Positions 1 through 5,118 of a stretch of DNA of 5,627 nucleotides are shown one piece after another. Source of the stretch: Thermodesulfobacteriales bacterium (GTDB lineage: Bacteria > Desulfobacterota_D > UBA1144 > Nemesobacterales > UBA2774); NCBI GenBank assembly GCA_004525335.1, contig SPCL01000133.1, forward strand, positions 1-5,627, in the 5' to 3' direction. A program made the translations under genes and the position numbers. Under the pieces are notes generated by a model, which was not told the origin of the DNA, ran no database searches, and saw only the letters and a list, made by a program, of their open reading frames with translations. Position 1 is the stretch's first letter, and every line of letters begins with the position of its first letter.

Positions 1-749
1 CAAAGCACGAATCCGTTCAATGGCACGAACGGCATCACAATGAAGATGCAATCAAAGAATTCTATCTCTTTAATCTTCTTTTCAATTATACAATTGTTGA
101 ATGCTTCTTGTGAGGCAAAGGGGTCGGAATTATAAATAAGTAGTATCCAAGGTGGGGGAACACTCTCTTTTGTCAGCTTGATTTTTTTAATTGAAATAGC
201 ATGTTGGAGCATATCACATATATTTTGACGAATTTCAGGGGTTCCGGGCCAAACTGCATCCGAAAAACTTATAGATATTCGATTTGGAGAATTAGCTCTC
301 TTGGATATCTCGCATATGGATGTAGACTTGTAACGAATACGCGAACTATGAAAATTATCGTCAGTCATGGTTTTTTGGATATAACTAAAAGCTTGCGTTC
401 TTATATGGTTTTTGACAATCGGGGTTAATCTAATCAGCCAATCCATCATAAAATGGACATTGTATTTCCCTCTTAGTATGCCCGATTCAACAGCTTGCTT
501 TTGAAGTTCGTTAACAAGGTCAATGCGACTTTTTGTATAAGTCACTACATTAACTTCGTCTTTACTATTCTTTTTCATTACCTCCAAGGCCGTTGCTTCA
601 ACGGCATAAAGTTTTTCTTTAAATATCAAACTGAAATCAGGGGGCGAATATGGGCCGTTGGGATGGTCTTGCCATGGCATAATTATATTAGGCTCTAGGT
701 TTTCTAAGTACTGCTTGAAAACAGTTTCGCAGACTTTTTCGCTATTCAA
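1..749 (-). CDS. Partial hypothetical protein, PD-(D/E)xK nuclease-like N-terminus (3' end beyond window)
   Basis: The minus strand is open from just inside the neighbour's stop codon to the left edge with no stop, giving at least 249 residues; the C-terminus is missing. No ATG lies near the front. The chosen start is TTG at 749, with a weak AGG about 10 nt upstream; the first ATG (680) lacks a ribosome site and would drop 23 residues. The N-terminal part shows PPDFS (residues 36-40), then hydrophobic strands and VEAT (50-53). This acidic pair spaced like D-x12-E-x-T resembles PD-(D/E)xK-type nuclease cores with a variant last residue. The later part has a strand-like WILLIYNSDP (201-210) and FFDCIFIVMP (231-240), as in uncharacterised nuclease-like proteins. 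It follows the DUF4145 gene by 11 nt, so the two are probably co-transcribed. The coding call is firm; nuclease function is inference from a short motif. Confidence 0.72.
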   Translation of the reverse strand, partial: MNSEKVCETVFKQYLENLEPNIIMPWQDHPNGPYSPPDFSLIFKEKLYAVEATALEVMKKNSKDEVNVVTYTKSRIDLVNELQKQAVESGILRGKYNVHFMMDWLIRLTPIVKNHIRTQAFSYIQKTMTDDNFHSSRIRYKSTSICEISKRANSPNRISISFSDAVWPGTPEIRQNICDMLQHAISIKKIKLTKESVPPPWILLIYNSDPFASQEAFNNCIIEKKIKEIEFFDCIFIVMPFVPLNGFVL

Positions 750-760
750 TTCGGTATAGC

Positions 761-1426
761 CTATTTTTTATCGCTATCAACTTTCTTGAATTCTTCAAGT
801 TGATTTTTGAATTCCAATAGCTTATTCGGGGCAACGTATATGTACTCTACAATCGCTTTGAAGAAATCGTCCAAGGCAGGAGTTTGAGAAGGATGAACGT
901 GCTGGCCTGTCCAATGAGCTCCAACATTCCCTAACAGTCGCAAAACATCAGTCACCTCCGCGAGAACCTTGGGAATCTCGCCCTTTTCTGCAAGCCTTTT
1001 TAGTGCAGCCTGCAGGTTTTTCTCTTTGATGCCACGATCGATGCAAATTGCCTCAAGACCGCGTCTGATTTGCACGGCGAATGCGTCCGGCGATGCCTTC
1101 TGTATAACAACTGCTTCTTCGTATATCTGCTTTATATGTTTAGGGACTGGAAATGGTAGGGTTTTCTTCTCAGGCCAAACTAAAAAATAGTCAATAAAAT
1201 TCGTCTCGTCACCATCGGTAAAAACATCCGCATATATCAATATCCCCTTACAGGTATCGCAGGAGACGACATAGTAATGAGCAACAATCTCTGTTTCTTC
1301 ATCACCAGCTCCGCTAGGTACAGTTGTCTCGAATTCTTGTGTATGAACTAAGGTTTGGGGCGCCCTGTTATTACAATGCGGGCAAAATGCTACACAACGA
1401 ATTTCTTTTTCAGCCGACCGTCCCAC
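761..1426 (-). CDS. DUF4145 domain protein with N-terminal zinc ribbon
   Basis: This 221-residue protein has the layout of DUF4145 proteins. A zinc-binding ribbon comes first, with CPHC at 15-18 and CDTC at 56-59. A proline-rich linker around 85-95 (WPEKKTLPFPVP) follows, then a helical domain with IYEEA (101-105), AVQIRRGLEAIC (117-128) and the signature R-x2-GN-x2-AH (163-171). DUF4145 occurs alone and fused to restriction enzymes and is usually grouped with the HEPN-like helical domains; its biochemical role is not settled. The R-to-H spacing here is longer than the classic HEPN RNase motif, so RNase activity should not be assumed. The start is GTG at 1426: a stop codon lies four codons upstream and no other start codon precedes the first zinc motif. 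There is no usable Shine-Dalgarno, but a promoter ends 6 nt upstream. The gene probably forms an operon with the nuclease-like gene that follows. Confidence 0.88.
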   Translation of the reverse strand: MGRSAEKEIRCVAFCPHCNNRAPQTLVHTQEFETTVPSGAGDEETEIVAHYYVVSCDTCKGILIYADVFTDGDETNFIDYFLVWPEKKTLPFPVPKHIKQIYEEAVVIQKASPDAFAVQIRRGLEAICIDRGIKEKNLQAALKRLAEKGEIPKVLAEVTDVLRLLGNVGAHWTGQHVHPSQTPALDDFFKAIVEYIYVAPNKLLEFKNQLEEFKKVDSDKK

Positions 1427-1432
1427 TCTTCG

Positions 1433-1461
1433 ATGCTAGAACCCTTTCACGCGCTTGTCAA
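1433..1461 (-). promoter_or_regulatory. Sigma70-like promoter for the DUF4145 operon
   Basis: On the minus strand a perfect TTGACA (-35, 1456-1461) is followed by a 17-nt spacer and TAGCAT (-10, 1433-1438, 4 of 6 consensus bases). Only six bases (1427-1432) separate the -10 box from the GTG start codon, so transcription would begin at or next to the first base of the coding region. Confidence 0.55.
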
Positions 1462-1490
1462 GGAACTAATCTAATCTGAAAAGGTTATCT

Positions 1491-1570
1491 CGCTCCCGCT
1501 GGCTAGCGCGGGACGCTGAGCGGATGTTGGCCTCACAGAGATAGACGCTGGGAAGGGCGGGGAATTCTCA
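1491..1570. repeat. GC-rich dispersed repeat, copy 1
   Basis: This 80-bp unit matches copy 2 at 2717-2796 at 72 of 80 positions without gaps, and matches the right half of copy 3 up to a shared ATTCTCA end. Internal complementarity includes CCCGC (1495-1499) with GCGGG (1508-1512) around a GCTAGC core. It ends 13 bp from the stop codon of the minus-strand gene at 1584-2156 and lies upstream of the DUF4145 promoter. No coding potential is apparent. Confidence 0.85.
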
Positions 1571-1583
1571 CTCCAGGAAGCGC

Positions 1584-2156
1584 TTAGCAAAAAAGGTCGT
1601 CGTCCAGGGCTTTCCCAATTATGCGATCAACGTAAAGTATCTGCTCTGTCGCCCTTAAGACGAATTCAAGAAATTGGCATTTGAAAAGGTTCCGCTCATG
1701 CGGAAACAGAGCATTTAATGCGACTTCCTTTTCTTGGTCACCGTGGAAGATATCCCCATATAAAAATAGATCCGTTATTTCCTGAGGCGATATGTGCTTC
1801 TTATTGTAAATCATACCGAATGAAGCCTTCTTGCATGCGTTTTGCCAATAGACTTGTGATTTGGCCAGGTATCCCTTGAGTTTCTCGTCCTTTAAATGCT
1901 CCTGGAGAATTGTATAGACCTTATCGATGTTAATCCGTTCTTTCTGCATAATGAATTGGCGGAAGGTCGTGAGATAGGCTCGCAAGCTTGTATCATCAGG
2001 CTCTTTTACACTTACTTGAAGGCCAGATGCTTTCCACGTCATGGTGAAACCTACAGAGAAATTCTCCTTTATTAACTTACTTTCTCGCAGTTCAGCTGCC
2101 TTCCTGCGAAATCGCTTGAGTGTTTCTATATAATTGGCGCTAGGTTTTGTAGACAT
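1584..2156 (-). CDS. Hypothetical protein, 190 residues, probably all-helical
   Basis: I do not recognise this family with confidence. The protein is soluble, charged and mostly helical by composition. It has a basic N-terminal helix (residues 11-30), a short beta-like stretch (33-51), and helices around LRAYLTTFRQFIMQKE (58-73) and DKVYTILQEHLKD (78-90). A segment EITDLFLYGDIFHGDQEKEV (126-145) holds a YG-x3-HGD-x2-K pattern that looks conserved. There is no signal peptide or membrane segment and no known catalytic motif. The start is ATG at 2156; an in-frame stop lies seven codons upstream and a purine-rich AGAGGGG directly precedes it, which is closer than usual. It lies 52 nt downstream of the zinc-ribbon membrane gene on the same strand, so the two probably form an operon. 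Repeat copy 1 follows its stop. Confidence 0.8.
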   Translation of the reverse strand: MSTKPSANYIETLKRFRRKAAELRESKLIKENFSVGFTMTWKASGLQVSVKEPDDTSLRAYLTTFRQFIMQKERINIDKVYTILQEHLKDEKLKGYLAKSQVYWQNACKKASFGMIYNKKHISPQEITDLFLYGDIFHGDQEKEVALNALFPHERNLFKCQFLEFVLRATEQILYVDRIIGKALDDDLFC

Positions 2157-2208
2157 CCCCTCTATTGAACCTCAGTTTCCTCATCAGGCGAAAGCAACTG
2201 CGGGTAAC

Positions 2209-2574
2209 TCAGCCGAATAAATCATTCTTGCTCCAGTCGCAGTCTGCACACCATACCTCGTTGTATTGGAACGCATCGTCGGGGCTACTTACTTCCCAAT
2301 TTTTTCCCTTGCTCAGATGAGAAGATCCGCACTTTGGGCATACCTTAAAGACCTCGAGGCCAGTCTTTGTCTTATCAATAGTTTTCGATTCGAGCAATTC
2401 ATTAAGCTCTCTCACGGTAAGCCTATCTCTCTGATCCTCTTTTAACGCTTTTCTAACTTCTTCAGGGACCTTCTCCAAGAGATGGCGCTGATCCCGGCTT
2501 GATTTTCTATAATAAAGCGCAGTTATTAACCATCCTGCTAAAATTCCCACGGCAAGTGTTATTATCGCGTTCAT
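2209..2574 (-). CDS. Small membrane-anchored zinc-ribbon protein
   Basis: The 121-residue product has one hydrophobic N-terminal helix (about residues 4-22), followed by a basic YYRKSSRDQR stretch that would favour a cytoplasmic C-terminal side. A charged helical linker covers about 30-70. A C-terminal zinc ribbon has CPKC at 79-82 and CADC at 109-112, with aromatic residues near the second pair (WCADCDW). It reads as a membrane-tethered zinc-binding domain; partner and substrate are unknown. The start is ATG at 2574, preceded by a purine-rich GAGTGAAG. It is the first gene of a two-gene minus-strand unit with the 190-residue protein. A 67-residue reading frame overlapping its 5' end in another frame has no supporting features. 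Confidence 0.78.
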   Translation of the reverse strand: MNAIITLAVGILAGWLITALYYRKSSRDQRHLLEKVPEEVRKALKEDQRDRLTVRELNELLESKTIDKTKTGLEVFKVCPKCGSSHLSKGKNWEVSSPDDAFQYNEVWCADCDWSKNDLFG

Positions 2575-2630
2575 GTATCTTCACTCTCGGGTTCTCGAGT
2601 TCGGAGATATCGTTTACTTTTGCCGCCCCG

Positions 2631-2659
2631 ATTCTACTGCGGCGCCGCCGGTGATGCAA
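2631..2659 (-). promoter_or_regulatory. Possible promoter for the two-gene unit 2574-1584
   Basis: On the minus strand TTGCAT (2654-2659, weak -35) and TAGAAT (2631-2636, 5 of 6 consensus bases) are 17 nt apart, giving a leader of about 50 nt before the ATG at 2574. The spacer contains the perfect 10-bp palindrome GCGGCGCCGC (2639-2648), which could be an operator. The weak -35 keeps confidence low. Confidence 0.3.
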
Positions 2660-2716
2660 GAGACGATTCCACAGGGCAGAGAAATAGACCCTTAGAGAAG
2701 TCCAAACCAACCCGGG

Positions 2717-2796
2717 CGCTCCCCCTGGCTAGCGCGGGACGCTGAGCGGATGTTGGCCTCATAGAGAGAGACGTTGGGGAGGGCGGGGATTTATCC
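2717..2796. repeat. GC-rich dispersed repeat, copy 2
   Basis: This copy has the same orientation as copy 1, with 8 mismatches in 80 positions; three of these are in the last seven bases, so the end of the shared unit is fuzzy here. It can fold: GCGCT (2716-2720) pairs with AGCGC (2731-2735), or alternatively CTCCCC (2719-2724) pairs with GGGGAG (2776-2781) across the whole unit. It lies between two divergently transcribed modules, about 140 bp from the ATG at 2574 and 130 bp from the ATG at 2927. Confidence 0.85.
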
Positions 2797-2829
2797 AAGT
2801 AATTTTAATTTGAAGAAGCACGAAAACAG

Positions 2830-2844
2830 ATTCCAAAAAGGAAT
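2830..2844. repeat. Short inverted repeat upstream of the HEPN gene
   Basis: ATTCC and GGAAT are perfect inverted arms around five A residues, about 25 bp upstream of the proposed -35 box at 2869. It could be an operator half-site pair, but arms this short can occur by chance. Confidence 0.2.
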
Positions 2845-2868
2845 GTTAACGACCACAAGATATAGGAT

Positions 2869-2898
2869 TTGACTGTACACCTAGACAGGAGTTAGGAT
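2869..2898 (+). promoter_or_regulatory. Possible promoter for the HEPN gene
   Basis: TTGACT (2869-2874, 5 of 6 consensus) is followed after 18 nt by TAGGAT (2893-2898, 4 of 6). A transcript would start near 2905, leaving a leader of about 22 nt that still contains the GGGAGG ribosome site at 2916-2921. Use of this promoter would exclude translation of the mini-ORF at 2901. Confidence 0.4.
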
Positions 2899-2900
2899 AG

Positions 2901-2928
2901 ATGACAGAAGTCAGCGGGAGGTTGTGAT
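2901..2928 (+). CDS. Possible 8-codon leader ORF overlapping the HEPN gene start
   Basis: An ATG at 2901, preceded by AGGAG at 2887-2891 (9-nt spacing), opens a reading frame of eight codons encoding MTEVSGRL. Its TGA stop overlaps the ATG of the HEPN gene in a TGATG junction, an arrangement typical of termination-reinitiation coupling. It requires a transcription start upstream of 2901, which conflicts with the promoter proposed at 2869-2898. It may be coincidental. Confidence 0.25.
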
Positions 2929-4219
2929 GCCTAAGAAAAAGCGGATTGTAAAAGAATCCAAAAAGGTCGATAAAACGAGTAAAGGCAAAAGTCCGTCAAT
3001 GGCAGACCGCCTTATTTTAATAACACAAGCATTTCTTCAAGACCTTCTCTGTGCCAGAGAAATGTTCAGTGTTGTTGTACAAATGCTAGAGAAATTAGAT
3101 GATGATCGAACAAAGAAAATCGATAAAATTATCGAGCATCTGAAAACAATCAATAAAAAAAAGAAAAGTAATATTAAACTTCAGGATAAACAGAAAATAA
3201 TTTCAAATGTTAGATATCTGGCTAGTAATCTAAATAAGTTGCATCGGGCCAACCTAATGTTCCGCTGTAATTCGCTCGTTCTCCTTGTCTCTAAATATGA
3301 TGAATTCCTATCAGACATATTAAAAATATTATTTAAAACTTATCCTGAACAACTGAAGAATTCCGATAAATCAATTTCTTATGAAGATATTGCCGATGTT
3401 AACGATATGTCCGATATTCTCGATAAGTTTATAAGCAAAGAAATTGATAAAATCATTCATTCATCTCACGAGCAGCAACTTGAATTTTTAGATAAAAGAC
3501 TAAAATTAGGATTAAAGGATAGTTTTTCATCTTGGAATGATTTTGTTGAAATTACGGAAAGAAGAAATCTAATTGTGCATTGCGGCGGTGAAGTAAATTG
3601 TCAATACCTCAAATCCTGTAAAACGCACGGTATAAAAATTGCTAAAAAGATAAAAGAAGGAATTTGTTTGTCCGTTGACAATCAATATTTTGAGAAAGCT
3701 TATAAGATAATTTATGAAATTGGATTACGGATTGGACAAGGAGTACATCGCCAGTTATTCAAAAGTTGTGTTAAGGACGCAGATTGTTCGTTAACCTCTA
3801 TGATCGGGGTTCCTTTGGAGGACGATAAACAATGGGAACTCGCTAAGGTTGTATTTGATTTTGCTTTAGCGATTCCAAAGAACCTCGTTTCTGATGATGA
3901 AATGCATAAGATATATGTGATTAATGCATGTATCTGTTTAAAGGCACTTGGGCAAAAGAAGCGAATGAACACTTTGCTTGATGCTGTTGACTGGAGCTCA
4001 GCAAGTAGTAAGTTCGTACTTGCCATTAATGTATTGAAAGAGAAATATGAAGAGGCAGAAAAAGTAATGTCGACTATGAATGGCAAAGATCCTATTAATG
4101 AAGAGAGTTTCCGCAGTTGGCCCTTGTTTCGAGAATTTAGAGAGACTGAATATTTTGTAACCGCTTTTAAGAAAATATATAAAAGGGACTATGAACCCAT
4201 TATCCCTGAGTCAAACTAA
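2927..4219 (+). CDS. HEPN-domain protein, putative RNase, with C-terminal helical region
   Basis: This 430-residue protein starts best at ATG 2927: GGGAGG at 2916-2921 is 5 nt away, whereas the upstream in-frame GTG at 2924 is only 2 nt from it. The first 22 residues are strongly basic (PKKKR, SKKVDK). A helical HEPN-type domain covers roughly 110-265: a helix SLVLLVSKYDEFLSDILKIL (116-135), then the motif ERRNLIVHCGG (211-221) with R213, N214 and H218, matching the HEPN RNase signature R-x4-6-H with N after R. Residues about 300-415 form helical hairpins of TPR-like type, ending with SWPLFREFRETEYF (397-410). HEPN proteins with intact motifs are typically metal-independent RNases in toxin-antitoxin, abortive-infection and CRISPR ancillary systems. 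No nucleotidyltransferase or other antitoxin lies beside it. It is AT-rich compared with the surrounding repeats, is the only plus-strand gene here, and lies between repeat copies 2 and 3. The HEPN call is motif-based; the target is unknown. Confidence 0.85.
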   Translation: MPKKKRIVKESKKVDKTSKGKSPSMADRLILITQAFLQDLLCAREMFSVVVQMLEKLDDDRTKKIDKIIEHLKTINKKKKSNIKLQDKQKIISNVRYLASNLNKLHRANLMFRCNSLVLLVSKYDEFLSDILKILFKTYPEQLKNSDKSISYEDIADVNDMSDILDKFISKEIDKIIHSSHEQQLEFLDKRLKLGLKDSFSSWNDFVEITERRNLIVHCGGEVNCQYLKSCKTHGIKIAKKIKEGICLSVDNQYFEKAYKIIYEIGLRIGQGVHRQLFKSCVKDADCSLTSMIGVPLEDDKQWELAKVVFDFALAIPKNLVSDDEMHKIYVINACICLKALGQKKRMNTLLDAVDWSSASSKFVLAINVLKEKYEEAEKVMSTMNGKDPINEESFRSWPLFREFRETEYFVTAFKKIYKRDYEPIIPESN

Positions 4220-4241
4220 TTAGGTCCGGCACTAGACCTGA
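4220..4241 (+). terminator. Hairpin just after the HEPN gene stop, without T-tract
   Basis: TTAGGTC (4220-4226) and GACCTGA (4235-4241) form a 7-bp stem (one G-T pair) around an 8-base loop, starting one base after the TAA stop. No run of T follows; the sequence goes directly into repeat copy 3. It may protect the 3' end or slow polymerase, but it is not a standard intrinsic terminator. Confidence 0.35.
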
Positions 4242-4242
4242 G

Positions 4243-4295
4243 CGCTCCCAGCCGGCCTCACTGAGACAGGTGCTTGGAAGGTCGAAGGATTCTCA
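4243..4295. repeat. GC-rich dispersed repeat, copy 3 (diverged, internally shortened)
   Basis: The left seven bases, CGCTCCC, match copies 1 and 2. The right 42 bases (4254-4295, from GGCCTCA to ATTCTCA) align with copy 1 without gaps at 33 of 42 positions. Only 4 bases lie between the two blocks instead of 31, so about 27 bp of the hairpin-forming interior are missing. Orientation is the same as in copies 1 and 2. It begins 23 bp after the HEPN stop codon. Confidence 0.6.
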
Positions 4296-4338
4296 GTCAG
4301 AAGGCCCCTCCCGCGCCACCTCGGTCATTTTCTGCGCC

Positions 4339-4376
4339 TTCCTCAGCACGAGGGACGGGGACGGGCAGATGGAGGG
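4339..4376. other. Hairpin and G-rich tract between the convergent genes
   Basis: The stretch between repeat copy 3 and the XRE gene holds no gene. It has a small hairpin, CCTC (4341-4344) with GAGG (4350-4353), and a G-rich tract with runs at 4352-4354, 4357-4360, 4363-4365 and 4374-4376. The tract comes close to a G-quadruplex pattern, but the last loop is 8 bases. It could act where the plus-strand HEPN transcript and the minus-strand XRE transcript converge; neither strand shows a clear terminator T-tract. Confidence 0.25.
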
Positions 4377-4427
4377 TTTTGAAATAAGAAATCTTCAGAC
4401 TTAAAAGCTTATCTCGGATGCGTTCTG

Positions 4428-4658
4428 TCACCCGACAGTATTAGACTTCTCCTCGGCTAGCCAAAAAACATCTTCGACAGTTACGCCTAATATCTTAGCG
4501 ATCTTTAGGGCTAATACCGTAGAAGGTACCCACTTGCTATTTTCTATATTATTAATAGTAACCCTGGTGACATCGACCTTTTCTGCTAATCCCTCTTGAC
4601 TAATGTCGTGCTTCGCTCTGAGCACCCTCAAGTTGTTCTTCAACACATAGTCATTCAT
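4428..4658 (-). CDS. Small XRE/Cro-CI family repressor (helix-turn-helix only)
   Basis: The 76-residue protein is almost entirely one helix-turn-helix domain: KNNLRVLRAKHDIS (7-20), QEGLAEKVDV (21-30), the recognition helix TRVTINNIEN (31-40), then VLALKIAKILGVTVEDVF (48-65). This is the compact YozG-like XRE type that often accompanies small membrane proteins, expected to bind DNA as a dimer in the cytoplasm. The start is ATG at 4658, with AGGA about 9 nt upstream. A start at 4691 would add 11 residues not found in the family. It overlaps the stop of the upstream membrane gene by 8 bp (ATGAATGA), which indicates translational coupling. It is the last gene of a three-gene operon and probably autoregulates it; the promoter would lie near the right edge of the window. 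Confidence 0.9.
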   Translation of the reverse strand: MNDYVLKNNLRVLRAKHDISQEGLAEKVDVTRVTINNIENSKWVPSTVLALKIAKILGVTVEDVFWLAEEKSNTVG

Positions 4659-5118
4659 GTCTGTCTTTCCTATTATAAAAAACGAAAGCACCGAGCACCG
4701 TCGTAATGGCCGCGCTTAGGGAAAGTTGCGATTGAAATGGGACATCCCACGGCGCCCCCCAGATCATGATCGGGCCTTTGCTAGCGACCTGAATGAACAG
4801 AACGGTAAAGAAGGCCACACGATATGCTTTTAACCAGTTGAATCTCACACGTTCGTCATTTGAAGCAATCCGTGCTGAAGGGCCCGTTTTATTTAACTTT
4901 CTCAAGCGTAAGTGTTTCCACAATGTAATGGTGGAAATGAGAGCAATTAATGCCATGTCGCTTATAGCGAATTCATTTTCGTAAGGAAAAGATCGAAAGG
5001 CGTGGTTCCAAGAATAGAGAATGCGGATGATGAATGAGAAGGAAAGCAAGATGGAACAGCAAAAAACAATAATTAGGCCTCGCATCCTTATCTGCTCGAT
5101 TTTTTCAAGATTGCTCAT
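4651..5118 (-). CDS. Four-helix integral membrane protein, paralogue of the upstream gene (DUF2178-like)
   Basis: The 155-residue protein has four hydrophobic segments, at about 13-35, 51-68, 99-117 and 130-148. Between the second and third is the signature DERVRFNWLKAYRVAFF (88-104). The upstream neighbour carries DERIRLYWLRAYRAAFF at the matching place, and both end in G-x-x-x-FY-x-R, so the genes are tandem duplicates that have diverged. A DER followed by a helix entering the membrane, next to a small XRE gene, resembles the DUF2178 arrangement. That assignment is tentative and the function of such proteins is unknown. The start ATG at 5118 lies inside the end of the upstream gene (14-bp overlap) with only a weak GAGAG ahead, so translation is probably coupled. 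It overlaps the XRE gene by 8 bp. Confidence 0.85.
   Translation of the reverse strand: MSNLEKIEQIRMRGLIIVFCCSILLSFSFIIRILYSWNHAFRSFPYENEFAISDMALIALISTITLWKHLRLRKLNKTGPSARIASNDERVRFNWLKAYRVAFFTVLFIQVASKGPIMIWGAPWDVPFQSQLSLSAAITTVLGAFVFYNRKDRHE

Noticed and set aside
201..698. Two plus-strand reading frames (201-428 and 495-698)
   Set aside because: Both lie opposite the long open minus-strand gene covering 1-749, have no ribosome sites, and give low-complexity, unfamiliar products.
969..1190. Plus-strand reading frame of 73 codons
   Set aside because: It is antisense to the DUF4145 domain, which has clear family motifs.
1491..1570. Repeat as an integron attC site
   Set aside because: GTTGGCC resembles but does not match the GTTRRRY core, no matching RYYYAAC partner is found at the other end, gene directions are mixed, and no integrase is visible.
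2507..2710. Minus-strand 67-codon frame overlapping the zinc-ribbon gene start
   Set aside because: It is arginine-rich and without motifs, its frame runs through the proposed promoter and palindrome, and it overlaps a better supported gene.
3712..4086. Minus-strand 124-codon frame
   Set aside because: It is fully antisense to the HEPN gene; its serine-rich product is typical of a shadow frame.
4243..4295. tRNA or tRNA remnant in repeat copy 3 because of the GGTCGAAGG stretch
   Set aside because: There is no acceptor stem, anticodon arm or true T-loop, and the stretch is part of the repeat family.
1491..4295. CRISPR array
   Set aside because: There are only three copies spaced more than 1.2 kb apart with genes between them; no short regular spacers and no cas genes.
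4793..4984. Plus-strand 63-codon frame
   Set aside because: It is antisense to the second membrane protein, with no ribosome site.
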